Shown one piece after another: positions 1 to 7,087 of a stretch of 64,000 nucleotides of DNA. A program made the translations under genes and the position numbers. Positions within the stretch are counted from its first letter, which is position 1. Every line of letters starts with the position of its first letter. The notes beneath the pieces are model-generated. The model was not told the origin of the DNA, made no database searches, and was given only the letters and a program-made list of their open reading frames with translations. Where the stretch lies: positions 1 through 64,000 of the forward strand of contig NZ_JBOITO010000002.1 in assembly GCF_050717635.1 (NCBI RefSeq), given 5' to 3'. This DNA is from Clostridium_AD sp050717635 (GTDB taxonomy: Bacteria; Bacillota; Clostridia; Clostridiales; Clostridiaceae).

Positions 1-245
1 AAACAGTATAAAAAGTGTTGATTTTAACTTTGAATTATATATTTATTAAATAGACTGAAAATTCTGAAATATATTACAGGGATATCGAATATAAAATTTT
101 ATACGACAACCTTCTTGACAAACATCGATATCGTCGTATGTTATAAGCAATCTACAGTATGCACTTTTTAGCGGAAATAAATTTGAAATAAATCAGTGGA
201 TAGATTAAAATGATAGGTAAAGAAATTATTAAATAAAATCTATTT

Positions 246-1055
246 TATTGTATAATTCCTAAAATAGCAGTAGACTTAGGTTGTGTGCTTCCACTTAATG
301 GGACATACTTTGCAAATGCATCTTTGGCAGAACCTATGTCATGCATAATAGGAGCTTTCCACTCTAGTTACCATACAAAGCAATATGTTTATAAACATGA
401 TATGGGGATAAAAGAAGGTGGCAAGGTTGCATTACTTGGCGGTGCTGGTCCCATGGGCCTCGGGGCTATAGAATACGCTATTAATGGATCAATAAAACCA
501 AGATTAGTTGTAGTTGTAGATATAGACGATGTAAGATTAAATAGAGCAGCTAGTTTAATAAAAGTTGAAGATGCCAGAGAAAAAGGTGTTGAATTAATAT
601 ATCTTAATACAAAAGATATAGATGCAGTAAGTAAGTTAATGGAGTTATCCGGTGGAAAAGGATATGATGATGCATTTGTTTTTGCTGCTGGTAACCAATT
701 AATAGAAAATGATGATGATATATTATGTAATGATGGTTGCTTAAATTTCTTTGCGGGTCCAACAAATAGTAAGTTTAAGGTTTCATTTAACTTTTATAAA
801 GTTCACTATGAAGGGACTCATATTGGTGGATTAAATGCAGCACCAGAAACTATAAAAAATTTGCCTAACATTCCAGGAGGAAAGAAGTTGATTTATCCTC
901 ATATAGAATTGGAATTAACAGCAATCGAAGACTTTAAAAAGCTGGGTGAAAATAACGAGTTTTATAAAAGGTTATCTGAAATATGTAAGAGAAACAATAA
1001 TGTTTGGTGTGAAGAAGCAGAGAAGTTTTTGTTAGAGACGTTTAAAAACAAATAG
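246..1055 (+). pseudogene. 5'-truncated zinc-type sugar-alcohol/sorbose-phosphate dehydrogenase
   Basis: The reading frame encodes only the NAD-binding and C-terminal part of a medium-chain dehydrogenase, most like the L-sorbose-1-phosphate reductase/sorbitol dehydrogenase group. The Rossmann glycine motif LLGGAGPMG is present, as is the family segment LAEPMSC. Homologous-looking codons (IPKIAVDLG) run upstream of the first possible GTG start at 285, and the frame is closed by a TAA at 234-236. The N-terminal GroES-like domain with the catalytic zinc ligands, about 120 residues, is therefore missing. No convincing ribosome binding site precedes it. It is probably a dead remnant left by a rearrangement next to the IS1182 relic. 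The exact substrate family is an inference. Confidence 0.6.
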
Positions 1056-1093
1056 CAAAACAAATTGTGTTGACAATTTGCTTACGTCACTCG

Positions 1094-1542
1094 GCAGACT
1101 GAGCGAAAAGTCCTTTTTTTAGAAAGTTAATTTTCTTATCTGAAGTCAGATATAGCCCTTTGCTTTGGTTGTAATCCTTTTAGTAAGCATATAATTTCTC
1201 TATTAATTATGGTTTATTTTTGCAGCTTTATTGAAGAGCTTATGCTATTGTAATACCCGTAAATGTATAGTTTGAGCATGTCCTGTGGGCTGTATTTAGG
1301 CCTACCTGTTTCATCGTTCTTTCCAGCCAAAAAACCAAGTGAATATAAGCCAAAGCTATCTACTAATTTGTCCATAACCCTAACTTCACTAACATCATGT
1401 ACATATTCTTCAATGGATTCAATAAGAACTTGATCTCTTTGTTTTCCAAATACATAATTCATTTTAACCCACACTCCATCCACTTAAGGTAGGCACATTA
1501 TTCCATAAATGGATAAGTATTAATAGTTTTCGCTCAGTCTGC
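1094..1542. mobile_element. IS1182-family relic bounded by 16-bp inverted repeats
   Basis: Perfect 16-bp inverted repeats (GCAGACTGAGCGAAAA at 1094-1109 and its complement at 1527-1542) enclose about 450 bp that contains only the N-terminal part of an IS1182-type transposase. A full IS1182 element is about 1.6-1.9 kb, so more than 1 kb of the transposase gene has been lost internally. The similar flanking bases outside both repeats suggest the true ends lie slightly further out. With both ends kept and no functional enzyme, it could only move in trans. Confidence 0.6.
1214..1483 (-). pseudogene. IS1182 transposase N-terminal fragment
   Basis: This 89-residue frame matches the N-terminal (DUF772-type) region of IS1182/IS5-like transposases, including MNYVFGKQRDQ and the segment GRPKYSPQDMLKLYIYGY. 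It stops after the helix containing ISSSIKLQK, so the whole DDE catalytic domain is absent. The natural start is likely the ATG of MNYVFGK, eight codons inside the frame. It lies inside the inverted repeats at 1094 and 1542. Confidence 0.65.
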
Positions 1543-1682
1543 TGGGGGTTTTTATGAGCGAAGCGAATTTGCTAATATCCATTTTATTAGAACATATTTA
1601 CTGTTTTTGCCAAGTCACAGTTACCTTAGTGGGTCACGAATGCTTTTAAATATAAGATTTATACAAAGCATTTAATGGAAGA

Positions 1683-1698
1683 GCCCTTGCCTCCACCA
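1683..1698 (+). repeat. ssrA 3'-tail-like repeat (copy 1)
   Basis: The 16 bases GCCCTTGCCTCCACCA match 14 of 16 bases of the acceptor end of the tmRNA fragment at 13318-13333 (CCCCTCGCCTCCACCA). Like most of the other copies in this window it is followed closely by a hairpin (1721-1754). It is read here as a probable attachment-site scar from an element that used the end of the tmRNA gene. The short length leaves chance similarity possible. Confidence 0.4.
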
Positions 1699-1720
1699 TA
1701 CATAATTAAAAAAATAAAAA

Positions 1721-1754
1721 CCACCAAATGAGTAACTACTAGGTCATTTGGTGG
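1721..1754 (-). terminator. Terminator of the toxin-antitoxin operon
   Basis: A stem of CCACCAAATGA with its complement TCATTTGGTGG flanks a 12-base loop. Read on the minus strand the stem is followed by a T-rich run. It lies about 60 bases past the stop codon of the PemK-type toxin gene. Confidence 0.7.
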
Positions 1755-1811
1755 AAATTTTATCTTTATTTTTATGTCCAATATTTTTTTAACTAAGCTA
1801 CTGCCTCAGAT

Positions 1812-2147
1812 TTATTCTTCAGTAAAAATACTAATTACTTTAGCTGTTACCTCTTGGATTTTAGATTCGTTGATATGTCCTATTTTGTATAAAATTATTC
1901 CTTCATCAGCGGTGAAAAGCTTGTTGGGTCTAATGTTACTCGGCTTATTTAGTGTTCCATCATCAAAATCACCCTCTAATATTTTAACAGCGTGTGAATC
2001 ATAAATACTTTGACTTGTTATCTGAGATAAGATTATATCATCTCTATCTAAATTTACTAAGACTAATGCTGGTCTCCTTTTAGATTGTGACAAATCTGAG
2101 AATGGAAAAGGTAAGACAACTACATCGCCCTTTATAAATTTTCCCAT
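1812..2147 (-). CDS. PemK/MazF-type endoribonuclease toxin
   Basis: This 111-residue protein is the toxin of a type II toxin-antitoxin pair, in a family that cleaves mRNA at short sequence motifs. The family signatures are visible: an N-terminal GDVVVLPFPFSDLSQSKRRPALVL strand block, then ILSQITSQ, and the C-terminal KLFTADEGIILYKIGHI segment. Length is normal for the family. Its start overlaps the end of the antitoxin gene by 16 bases, so the two are translationally coupled, antitoxin first. A terminator follows at 1721-1754. The module sits exactly between two ssrA-tail repeats (1698 and about 2497), which suggests it travelled as cargo. Confidence 0.85.
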   Translation of the reverse strand: MGKFIKGDVVVLPFPFSDLSQSKRRPALVLVNLDRDDIILSQITSQSIYDSHAVKILEGDFDDGTLNKPSNIRPNKLFTADEGIILYKIGHINESKIQEVTAKVISIFTEE

Positions 2148-2338
2148 GCGTCATCCTCCTCAGGTTTTAACCAATCTTTAGCTAAGCTCTCTTCACTGGC
2201 CAAGGTAATATCACTAATCTTAATATTGTTTTTTCTATATTTTTTATATTCTACAAAGTCAATATAATCAGCAACGTCTTGTAAAAGATATGGTGGTAAT
2301 ATTTCTATTTTTCTAACTAACAATTCCCTACTTATCAT
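2132..2338 (-). CDS. Antitoxin of the PemK/MazF-type module (DUF2281-like)
   Basis: The protein is 68 residues long, acidic at its C-terminus and encoded directly upstream of the toxin with a 16-base overlap. The N-terminal LPPYLLQDVADYIDFVEYKKYRK block resembles the small DUF2281-type antitoxins often paired with PemK/MazF toxins. In such pairs the C-terminal tail wraps the toxin and blocks its RNA site, and the complex represses its own promoter. The assignment rests on both the sequence pattern and the gene order. Confidence 0.75.
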   Translation of the reverse strand: MISRELLVRKIEILPPYLLQDVADYIDFVEYKKYRKNNIKISDITLASEESLAKDWLKPEEDDAWENL

Positions 2339-2496
2339 ATAATCACCTACCCTATAATTTTTGTTATCTTACTTTAGTATATCATAAAATTATCACTATA
2401 TCATTGATAATCAAATAATACAGAGAATTTTATTGAATATTTTTACAGACGAAACTGCTAAAGGCTAAATTTGATTAGTAGGTGTTGATCTGATAG

Positions 2497-2583
2497 GAAA
2501 TTAAAGTATTGGATGCATTGATCGAAAACAGCCTAGGTGGTATGACTTTCGGACAGGGGTTCGACACCCCTCTCCTCCAACAG
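2497..2583 (+). pseudogene. Degenerate tmRNA 3' fragment (ssrA-tail copy 2)
   Basis: About 87 bases align with the end of the tmRNA fragment at 13,247-13,333. Shared blocks are AAATTAAAGTATTG, GCCTAGGTG and the T-arm/acceptor block CTTTCGGACAGGGGTTCGACACCCCT. The last bases read CTCCAACA instead of CTCCACCA, so the encoded CCA end is damaged. Similarity continues a few bases beyond (GTAAAAA) before the sequences part. It is too short to act as tmRNA and is best read as one end of an integrated element. Confidence 0.75.
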
Positions 2584-2792
2584 TAAAAACCACATGGTTA
2601 GAGGTGATTACATGCAAACTTACTTTTATATCCGTTATGTGAGGTAATTCAAAATCAAGTATTGACAATCCAGTATTAGTAGGTTCGCTCGTAATACTAA
2701 AGATCTGTTGGAGCTTGTAGATCAATTAAATAGTAAGGGCATTATCTTACATTCAAATTGAAAAAATTAAGGAATGAGGAATAGAATCAAAG

Positions 2793-2832
2793 TGAAAGTA
2801 ACTCAATTGACATTGTGTTACTTTCATTTTTT
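2793..2832 (+). terminator. Hairpin terminator
   Basis: The stem TGAAAGTAAC pairs with GTTACTTTCA across a 14-base loop and is followed by a run of T on the plus strand. No gene ends just upstream, so it may belong to the unit that once ended with the tmRNA-like fragment at 2497-2583. Confidence 0.6.
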
Positions 2833-2877
2833 ATATTCTATTATAAATTTATTTTGTAAGCCGCGTAAGATTTACAC

Positions 2878-3114
2878 CTACTTCTCTATTCGCTTCCAGT
2901 TTAACCTTATTTTATTCTCATTTTTAAAGGTATCTACCTCTAATAAATCACATGGGGAGGTTTTAAGTGCTCTAGCTAGATGTTCCACAGTTTTTAATGT
3001 AGGACTTTTATTACCTGCTTCTAACTCACTAATATGGCTTTGGGATATACTTGCTAAAAATGCTAATCTTTTTTGTGTAATATGTTTAAGATTTCTTATC
3101 TGTTGTAATTTCAG
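2878..3114 (-). CDS. XRE-family helix-turn-helix regulator, start uncertain
   Basis: The minus strand encodes a Cro/CI-type DNA-binding domain. Visible elements are LKLQQIRNLKHITQKRLA, then ISQSHISELEAGNKSPTLKTVEHLARAL and PCDLLE, ending with a short basic tail before the TAG at 2878-2880. The only start with a good ribosome binding site (GTG at 3137-3139, after GAAAGGAA) is one base out of frame because of an A/T run. So either the gene begins at the weak CTG at 3112-3114 or it carries a frameshift. A near-identical upstream region reappears at about 5,170-5,310 with this gene deleted. Such proteins usually repress mobile-element or toxin genes. The target is unknown. Confidence 0.5.
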   Translation of the reverse strand: MKLQQIRNLKHITQKRLAFLASISQSHISELEAGNKSPTLKTVEHLARALKTSPCDLLEVDTFKNENKIRLNWKRIEK

Positions 3115-3308
3115 TGTAATTTTATATATTTTTCCACACTTCCTTTCTATTATCTAAGATACAGTAGAATTAAATAAAATACAACAATTTTTTCAATTAA
3201 ATTGTCGTAAAAGATAGCCTATAACGATAATTAGACGTGGTATTATTAGATGTGCAATATGGATATGTAAATATTTATAACTGAAATTTAAGGGAGATTA
3301 GATTTCAT

Positions 3309-3386
3309 ATGGCAGCTTGGAAAATAAACATAATAATTGATGATGACAACAAAGAATTTTGTGAAAGCAATAAACCTGGTGGTTAA
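3309..3386 (+). CDS. Possible 25-residue peptide ending in Gly-Gly
   Basis: A small frame starts at ATG 3309, about 14 bases after a GGGAG-like ribosome binding site. It encodes a peptide with an IIIDDDNKE core, one cysteine and a PGG terminus. No family is recognised. It lies upstream of the ECF sigma promoter. It may be a real small peptide, or the start of a lost larger gene. Confidence 0.25.
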   Translation: MAAWKINIIIDDDNKEFCESNKPGG

Positions 3387-3495
3387 TAGAATTGAACTTT
3401 TGCCTCCTATTAGTTGATAAAACAGATAATAAATAAGTGTGTGGTACAGATAAATCAAAGTGATTTTAACTATAATAAAGAATAGTAAAATAAAT

Positions 3496-3522
3496 TGTAA
3501 CCTTTTTTACCTGAGAACGCTC
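3496..3522 (+). promoter_or_regulatory. Putative autoregulated ECF-sigma promoter, copy 1
   Basis: TGTAAC (3496-3501) and CGCTC (3518-3522) are separated by 16 bases, resembling the AAC-type -35 and CGTC-like -10 motifs of ECF sigma promoters. The same arrangement, with the same downstream CTCTAATTA block, precedes the second sigma gene at 5309-5335. Positive autoregulation is the usual behaviour of this class. The match here is inferred from conservation between the two copies. Confidence 0.4.
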
Positions 3523-3559
3523 TAATTAATGTTATCAGTATAAGGAAGGAGGCATGGAA

Positions 3560-4093
3560 ATGGATCCAATTATAATAATAAAAAGGACTCAAGAGCAAGA
3601 TGATGAAGCCTTTATCAAATCAATAGACACATGTAAAGAAAAGATGTATAGGATTGCTTTTGCGTATTTAAAAAATGAGCAAAATTCTTTAGATGCTGTA
3701 AGTCAAACCATATATAAGGCTTACATGAACATGAATGAACTTAAAACACCAAAATTCTTTTACACATGGATTATTAGAATTCTTATAAATACTTGTAACT
3801 GCATATTAAAGCATGATAATAAAGTAATCTATATTGAAGATTACAAAGAAATAGGTAATACAAAAGATGAAAGTTTAGACACAGAATTTAAAATAGCTAG
3901 CAAGATAGACCTATATAATTCAATTGATAAATTAAGTGAAGGGTTTAAAAGTATTGTTATATTGAAATATCTTGAAGATATGACTATTACTCAAATATCA
4001 GAAATTCTCGATTTACCAGAGGAAACTGTAAAAGTTTATTTGAGAAGAGCTTTAGAAATATTAAAAATAGAATTCGGTAAGGAGTGTATATAG
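3560..4093 (+). CDS. ECF-type RNA polymerase sigma factor, copy 1
   Basis: This protein of about 177 residues has a sigma-2 region (KMYRIAFAYLKNEQNSLDAVSQTIYKAYMNM, then FYTWIIRILINTC) and a sigma-4 region (SIVILKYLEDMTITQISEILDLPEETVKVYLRRAL). It resembles the SigV/ECF30-like group of Firmicutes. The ATG at 3560 is preferred over that at 3554 because the GGAGG site lies only two bases before the earlier one. The next ATG follows the stop codon at once and encodes only the head of an anti-sigma factor. The protein is about 90% identical by eye to the copy at 5393. Confidence 0.85.
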   Translation: MDPIIIIKRTQEQDDEAFIKSIDTCKEKMYRIAFAYLKNEQNSLDAVSQTIYKAYMNMNELKTPKFFYTWIIRILINTCNCILKHDNKVIYIEDYKEIGNTKDESLDTEFKIASKIDLYNSIDKLSEGFKSIVILKYLEDMTITQISEILDLPEETVKVYLRRALEILKIEFGKECI

Positions 4094-4264
4094 ATGACTG
4101 CTAAAATAGAAAATGGATTTGAACATATAAAAATTCCAGAAGAACTTGATAAGGTTATTAAAGATGCCCTGAGAAAAGCAAAGGAAGATAAAAAAACAAT
4201 TAATAATAAGTTGAAATCAAATAACTTCAATGCACAATATGGGATATCTTTATCAATGTATTAA
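4094..4264 (+). CDS. Stunted anti-sigma factor (N-terminal part only), copy 1
   Basis: The 56-residue product begins directly after the sigma gene stop. It has the start typical of DUF4179-type membrane anti-sigma factors found after such sigma genes (GFEHIKIPEELDKVIKDALRKAKEDKK). The frame then ends in unrelated residues. The normal transmembrane helix and extracytoplasmic domain, some 250-400 residues, are absent. It may still bind sigma as a soluble peptide or may simply be a remnant. The family match is from the start region only. Confidence 0.5.
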   Translation: MTAKIENGFEHIKIPEELDKVIKDALRKAKEDKKTINNKLKSNNFNAQYGISLSMY

Positions 4265-4681
4265 AAGCTATAATAATAAATACAATTTATACCATTATTG
4301 TTTAATTTATAGCTGTTCATATAAAAGGTTATATGTATCAAATTAACTATATAAGATTTTAACTCTTTAACTCTTTAACTTTTAATTTTCTATAGATAGT
4401 AATTTTTGATACATTCAGTGAAACTGAAATATCATTTATATGTTGTAACACACTAATACACCTGCTTTTAAAAATGTTTAATATTGTTAAAATTGTTTTA
4501 AAATGTTAAGACCTTATTATGACTAAAAAATAGAAAAGCCCAAGTGTCCCAATAAAGGCTTTTTTATTTTTTATGGAACTAAAATTCAATTGCGAACTTA
4601 GTTCCAATTATATAATTTTTCCATATTTGTATCATGTACCAATCTAATGATTATTCCCAATGTTGGATTAAACGGTTTTTA
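4265..4681. other. Non-coding remnant stretch between sigma copies 1 and 2
   Basis: No credible gene is seen. There is a short tandem run of TAACTCTT units near 4,359-4,385 and a hairpin at 4534-4563 (AAAAGCC with GGCTTTT, then T-rich) that could terminate transcription from the first sigma unit. The last bases lead into the tail of a second, deleted sigma gene. Confidence 0.4.
4534..4570 (+). terminator. Hairpin terminator after sigma unit 1
   Basis: AAAAGCC (4534-4540) pairs with GGCTTTT (4557-4563) and is followed by a T-rich run. The stem is short, so this is a moderate call. Confidence 0.45.
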
Positions 4682-4765
4682 ATGGAAATTATTAAAGTTG
4701 TAAAGGTTTATTTAAGAAGGGATTTAAGTGTGTTAAAAATAAAACTAGATGAGGAGTGTATATAG
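4682..4765 (+). pseudogene. 3' remnant of a third ECF sigma gene
   Basis: The frame reads VVKVYLRRDLSVLKIKLDEECI before its stop codon, matching the last 23 or so residues of both complete sigma proteins (TVKVYLRRALEILKIEFGKECI type). Everything upstream has been deleted. It is followed directly by another anti-sigma start, exactly as after the intact copies, which proves a former third gene pair. Confidence 0.7.
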
Positions 4766-4921
4766 ATGACTTCTAAAATGGAAAATGGCTTTGAACAGAT
4801 AATTATTTCAGATAAACTTGATAAAATTGTTCAAAATGTTATAAAAAGAGCAAAATTAGATAAAAAAACATATAAGGTTAAACAGGATTTAAAAAAATTT
4901 ACATCTACAGTCTTCAAATAA
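4766..4921 (+). CDS. Stunted anti-sigma factor (N-terminal part only), copy 2
   Basis: The 51-residue product starts immediately after the sigma remnant and shares the pattern of copy 1 (MTSKMENGFEQI, then DKLDKIVQNVIKRAKLDKK). As in copy 1 the frame ends where the membrane-spanning part should begin. Whether the peptide is made is unknown, since its own sigma gene and promoter are gone. Confidence 0.4.
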   Translation: MTSKMENGFEQIIISDKLDKIVQNVIKRAKLDKKTYKVKQDLKKFTSTVFK

Positions 4922-5097
4922 TTTAAAAACTATATTTTTATCTATAAGGCAATGGCTGATATTGGACATATTGCCTATGAAACGATGATGTCACAAGTCT
5001 TTACACCATCAACGGCTATTTTCTACCGTATATAATGAATTTAATAATTTTTTAAATACCTTATAAAAAATATATGATTTGATTAAAACATTCTACC

Positions 5098-5147
5098 AAA
5101 GCAATAATCCCAAAGATATAAGCTTATATCTTTGGGATTATTGCTTT
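5098..5147. repeat. 50-bp perfect palindrome
   Basis: The 25 bases from 5098 (AAAGCAATAATCCCAAAGAT...) are followed by their exact reverse complement to 5147, with a HindIII-like AAGCTT centre and no unpaired loop. It has T-rich ends on both strands. It could be a bidirectional terminator or the two fused ends of a deleted small element. Confidence 0.8.
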
Positions 5148-5308
5148 TATTAATTATATTGAATTTTACTATGTTCTTTCACTTTTCATATTCTATTATA
5201 AATTCATACAAATTTCTGCACTTCCTCTTTATTACCTAAAATACTGTAAAATAAATCAAAATACAACAATTTTCTCGATTAAATTGTTGTAAAATAATCC
5301 AAATAAAT

Positions 5309-5335
5309 TGTAACTTTTTTATACTTATAATACTC
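5309..5335 (+). promoter_or_regulatory. Putative autoregulated ECF-sigma promoter, copy 2
   Basis: TGTAAC (5309-5314) lies 16 bases before TACTC (5331-5335), in the same position relative to the gene as in copy 1. The -10 element has lost the CG seen in copy 1 (CGCTC), so this copy may be weaker or differently controlled. Confidence 0.35.
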
Positions 5336-5392
5336 TAATTAGTGTTATAAGTATAAAATTAGTGTTATAAGTTAAAGAAAGGAGGCGTGGAA

Positions 5393-5926
5393 ATGGACCC
5401 AATTATAATAGTGAAAAGGACTCAAGAGCGAGATGATGAAGCCTTTATCAAATCAATAGACACATGTAAAGAAAAGATGTATAGGATTGCTTTTGCATAT
5501 TTAAAAAACGAGCAAAATTCTTTAGATGCTGTAAGTCAAACCATATATAAGGCTTACATGAATATGAATGAACTTAAAACGCCAAAATTCTTTAACACAT
5601 GGATTATTAGAATTCTTATAAATACTTGTATCTGCATATTAAAGCATAATAATAAAGTAATCTATATTGAAGATTACAACGAAATAGGTAATACAAAAGA
5701 TGAAAGTTTAGACACAGAATTTAAAATAGCTAGCAATATAGACCTTTATAATTCAATTGATAAATTAAGTGAAAGGTTTAAAAGTATTGTTATATTGAAA
5801 TATCTTGAAGATATGACTATTAGTCAAGTATCAGAAGTTCTTGATTTACCAGAGGGAACTGTAAAGGTTTATTTGAGAAGAGCTTTAGCAATATTGAAAA
5901 TAGAATTAGGTGAGAACTGTATATAG
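5393..5926 (+). CDS. ECF-type RNA polymerase sigma factor, copy 2
   Basis: This is a close paralogue of the protein at 3560, with the same sigma-2 and sigma-4 blocks and only scattered substitutions (for example NTWIIRILINTCICILK and LSERFKSIV). The ATG at 5393 is better spaced from the AAAGGAGG site than the GTG at 5387. The copy keeps the consensus residue patterns, such as ERF and PEGTVKVYLRRAL, better than copy 1 and may be the functional one. Its anti-sigma gene, which follows directly, is frameshifted. Confidence 0.85.
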   Translation: MDPIIIVKRTQERDDEAFIKSIDTCKEKMYRIAFAYLKNEQNSLDAVSQTIYKAYMNMNELKTPKFFNTWIIRILINTCICILKHNNKVIYIEDYNEIGNTKDESLDTEFKIASNIDLYNSIDKLSERFKSIVILKYLEDMTISQVSEVLDLPEGTVKVYLRRALAILKIELGENCI

Positions 5927-6040
5927 ATGACTGCTAAAATGGATTTGAATATATAAAAATTCCAGAAGAACTTGATAAGGTTATTAAAGATAACCTGGAA
6001 AAAGCAAAGGAAGACAAAAAAGAATTAAGAATAACTTGAA
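5927..6040 (+). pseudogene. Frameshifted anti-sigma remnant, copy 3
   Basis: Compared with the copy at 4094, seven bases between two AAAAT repeats are missing. The frame therefore ends after nine codons at 5954-5956. Matching sequence (IPEELDKVIKDNLEKAKEDKK in the shifted frame) continues to about 6040 and then stops. The small deletion between short direct repeats looks like replication slippage. Confidence 0.55.
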
Positions 6041-6130
6041 ATTAAATAACCTCGTCATAAACTGTTAAGCACTCCCAATCATCTTGGAGTAAATGACATA
6101 AACAAATTTCAAAATTGACAAGGAGAAATT

Positions 6131-6310
6131 ATGAATGATGCAATAGGATTACTTAGAGATAAATTGGAAAATTTAATACAAGTTACCGAAAGTCTTACTG
6201 ATTATAAAGTAATTTATTTAAGTCAAGAGTTGGACAAGCTGATTACCAATTATTATTTACAAAATGCACGAGATGGTGTATCTGTATCAATGGAACAAAA
6301 ACGAAAATGA
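6131..6310 (+). CDS. Spo0E-like sporulation aspartyl-phosphate phosphatase
   Basis: The 59-residue protein carries the Spo0E family motif in LSQELDKLITNYY, where the SQELD core removes phosphate from Spo0A-P. Two helices (LLRDKLENLIQ and VIYLSQELDKLI) match the helical hairpin of this family, and the length is normal. It has an AAGGAGAA ribosome binding site with proper spacing. It would delay or block entry into sporulation. Its position among duplicated sigma genes and element scars suggests that it is accessory cargo. Confidence 0.75.
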   Translation: MNDAIGLLRDKLENLIQVTESLTDYKVIYLSQELDKLITNYYLQNARDGVSVSMEQKRK

Positions 6311-6423
6311 AAAATATTGACACATATATTTCCAGTTGCATGGCAGCATATAAATTTCTATGGTTGCTTAGATAATATTAGTATTTTAGTCTCAATAAAG
6401 TATATAACGAGGGGGAATGGCAT

Positions 6424-6696
6424 ATGGATGATAGTTTTTACAAACAAGAATCAGAGCAATTAGAAATAAGATTAAAAGAAAGCGAAGAGAAAACCAACAA
6501 CGTGAATGAATTAATTATTGCTAATAAGGAACTTGTTTTTCAAATCAGAGAGGAATTATATAGGACAACTGAGTTAATTAATGCATATAAAGAGCTTGCC
6601 TTGCAAAGCAAAGAGAAAGAAAAATGGGATGCCGAGTTAATAATTTGTAATAAGAGACAGGGAGAATTAATATCACCTACTTTGAGTAAACAATAA
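6424..6696 (+). CDS. Coiled-coil fragment resembling a sensor-protein linker
   Basis: The product has 90 residues and a GAGGGGG ribosome binding site. It consists of repeated units of the kind ELIIANKELVFQ and AELIICNKRQGEL. These heptad-like repeats are common in linkers before histidine-kinase or GGDEF domains of clostridial sensors, but no catalytic domain follows. It is likely a truncated sensor gene that can still be translated. No function is assigned. Confidence 0.5.
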   Translation: MDDSFYKQESEQLEIRLKESEEKTNNVNELIIANKELVFQIREELYRTTELINAYKELALQSKEKEKWDAELIICNKRQGELISPTLSKQ

Positions 6697-7000
6697 TGAA
6701 GTTACCATTTCAGTTCATTATTTATAAATATTAAACTTTTAATTATATCCATTATTTATATAGCATTGCTTACAACCACTTATTACTGGATAAAATTCAC
6801 TTAACTATACTATGTATAACATATATTCTATATGAAATATTTTATATTTTTAAACGATAAAAACCATACGACAGAATAAACGTTATTTTGAATGCGTTTT
6901 ACTATTTTATATAGTGTATTAAGGTATTTCTTGAAGCATTTTAAATAAGGTGTTACTTATACAATTCAATTCGTTTAATGGACAGTGATATAGTTAGGCA

Positions 7001-7016
7001 CGGTTCGCATCCACCA
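7001..7016 (+). repeat. ssrA 3'-tail-like repeat (copy 3, deletion form)
   Basis: CGGTTCGCATCCACCA can be derived from the tmRNA end GGTTCGACACCCCTCGCCTCCACCA by deletion between the two TCG triplets, plus one C-to-A change. The same deletion form occurs at 15201-15217. It is followed four bases later by a terminator hairpin. Confidence 0.5.
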
Positions 7017-7020
7017 ATGA

Positions 7021-7056
7021 AACCCTTGACTAATTAATTTCAGTCGGGGGTTTTCT
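7021..7056 (+). terminator. Hairpin terminator after ssrA-tail copy 3
   Basis: The stem AACCC-TTGACT pairs with AGTCGG-GGGTT around an AATTAATTTC loop and is followed by TTCTT. It is placed just after the tail repeat, as at copy 4 and copy 5. Confidence 0.65.
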
Positions 7057-7087
7057 TACGCTTTAATTCAGTTTATTTAAGAATTAA

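Larger units (their letters stand above)
3115..3559. other. Regulatory stretch between XRE gene and first sigma gene
   Basis: Apart from the 25-codon frame and the ECF-type promoter described separately, nothing coding is visible. The part from about 3,140 to 3,215 is repeated with small changes at about 5,230-5,300, showing that the promoter-proximal DNA was duplicated together with the sigma factor gene. Confidence 0.5.
4922..5392. other. Non-coding stretch with duplicated promoter DNA
   Basis: This contains the 50-bp perfect palindrome (5098-5147) and a diverged copy of the DNA found upstream of the first sigma gene (about 5,170-5,310 compared with 2,820-3,215). The XRE regulator present in the first copy has been deleted. 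A 20-base tandem repeat built on AATTAGTGTTATAAGT lies between the second ECF promoter and the gene (5,337-5,372). Confidence 0.5.
6697..7087. other. Gene-free stretch with an ssrA-tail copy and a terminator
   Basis: No coding frame is supported here. The only recognisable items are the ssrA-tail-like sequence at 7001-7016 and the hairpin at 7021-7052. Confidence 0.5.

Noticed and set aside
2774..3157. A 127-codon plus-strand frame with hydrophobic runs resembling a membrane protein
   Set aside because: The opposite strand encodes a recognisable XRE helix-turn-helix domain, so the hydrophobic pattern is an antisense effect.
4359..4385. Short tandem TAACTCTT repeats considered as a CRISPR-like or origin repeat
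   Set aside because: Only about three 8-base units without spacers; likely slippage in AT-rich DNA.
5381..5392. GGAGGCG sequence considered as the missing 5' end of tmRNA, because it could pair with CGCCTCC
   Set aside because: It is the ribosome binding site of the second sigma gene and is not followed by the conserved TTTCGACGGGG-type tmRNA sequence.
6311..6423. Possible riboswitch in the leader of the coiled-coil fragment gene
   Set aside because: The leader has short inverted segments, but I could not match it to the c-di-GMP or any other riboswitch consensus.
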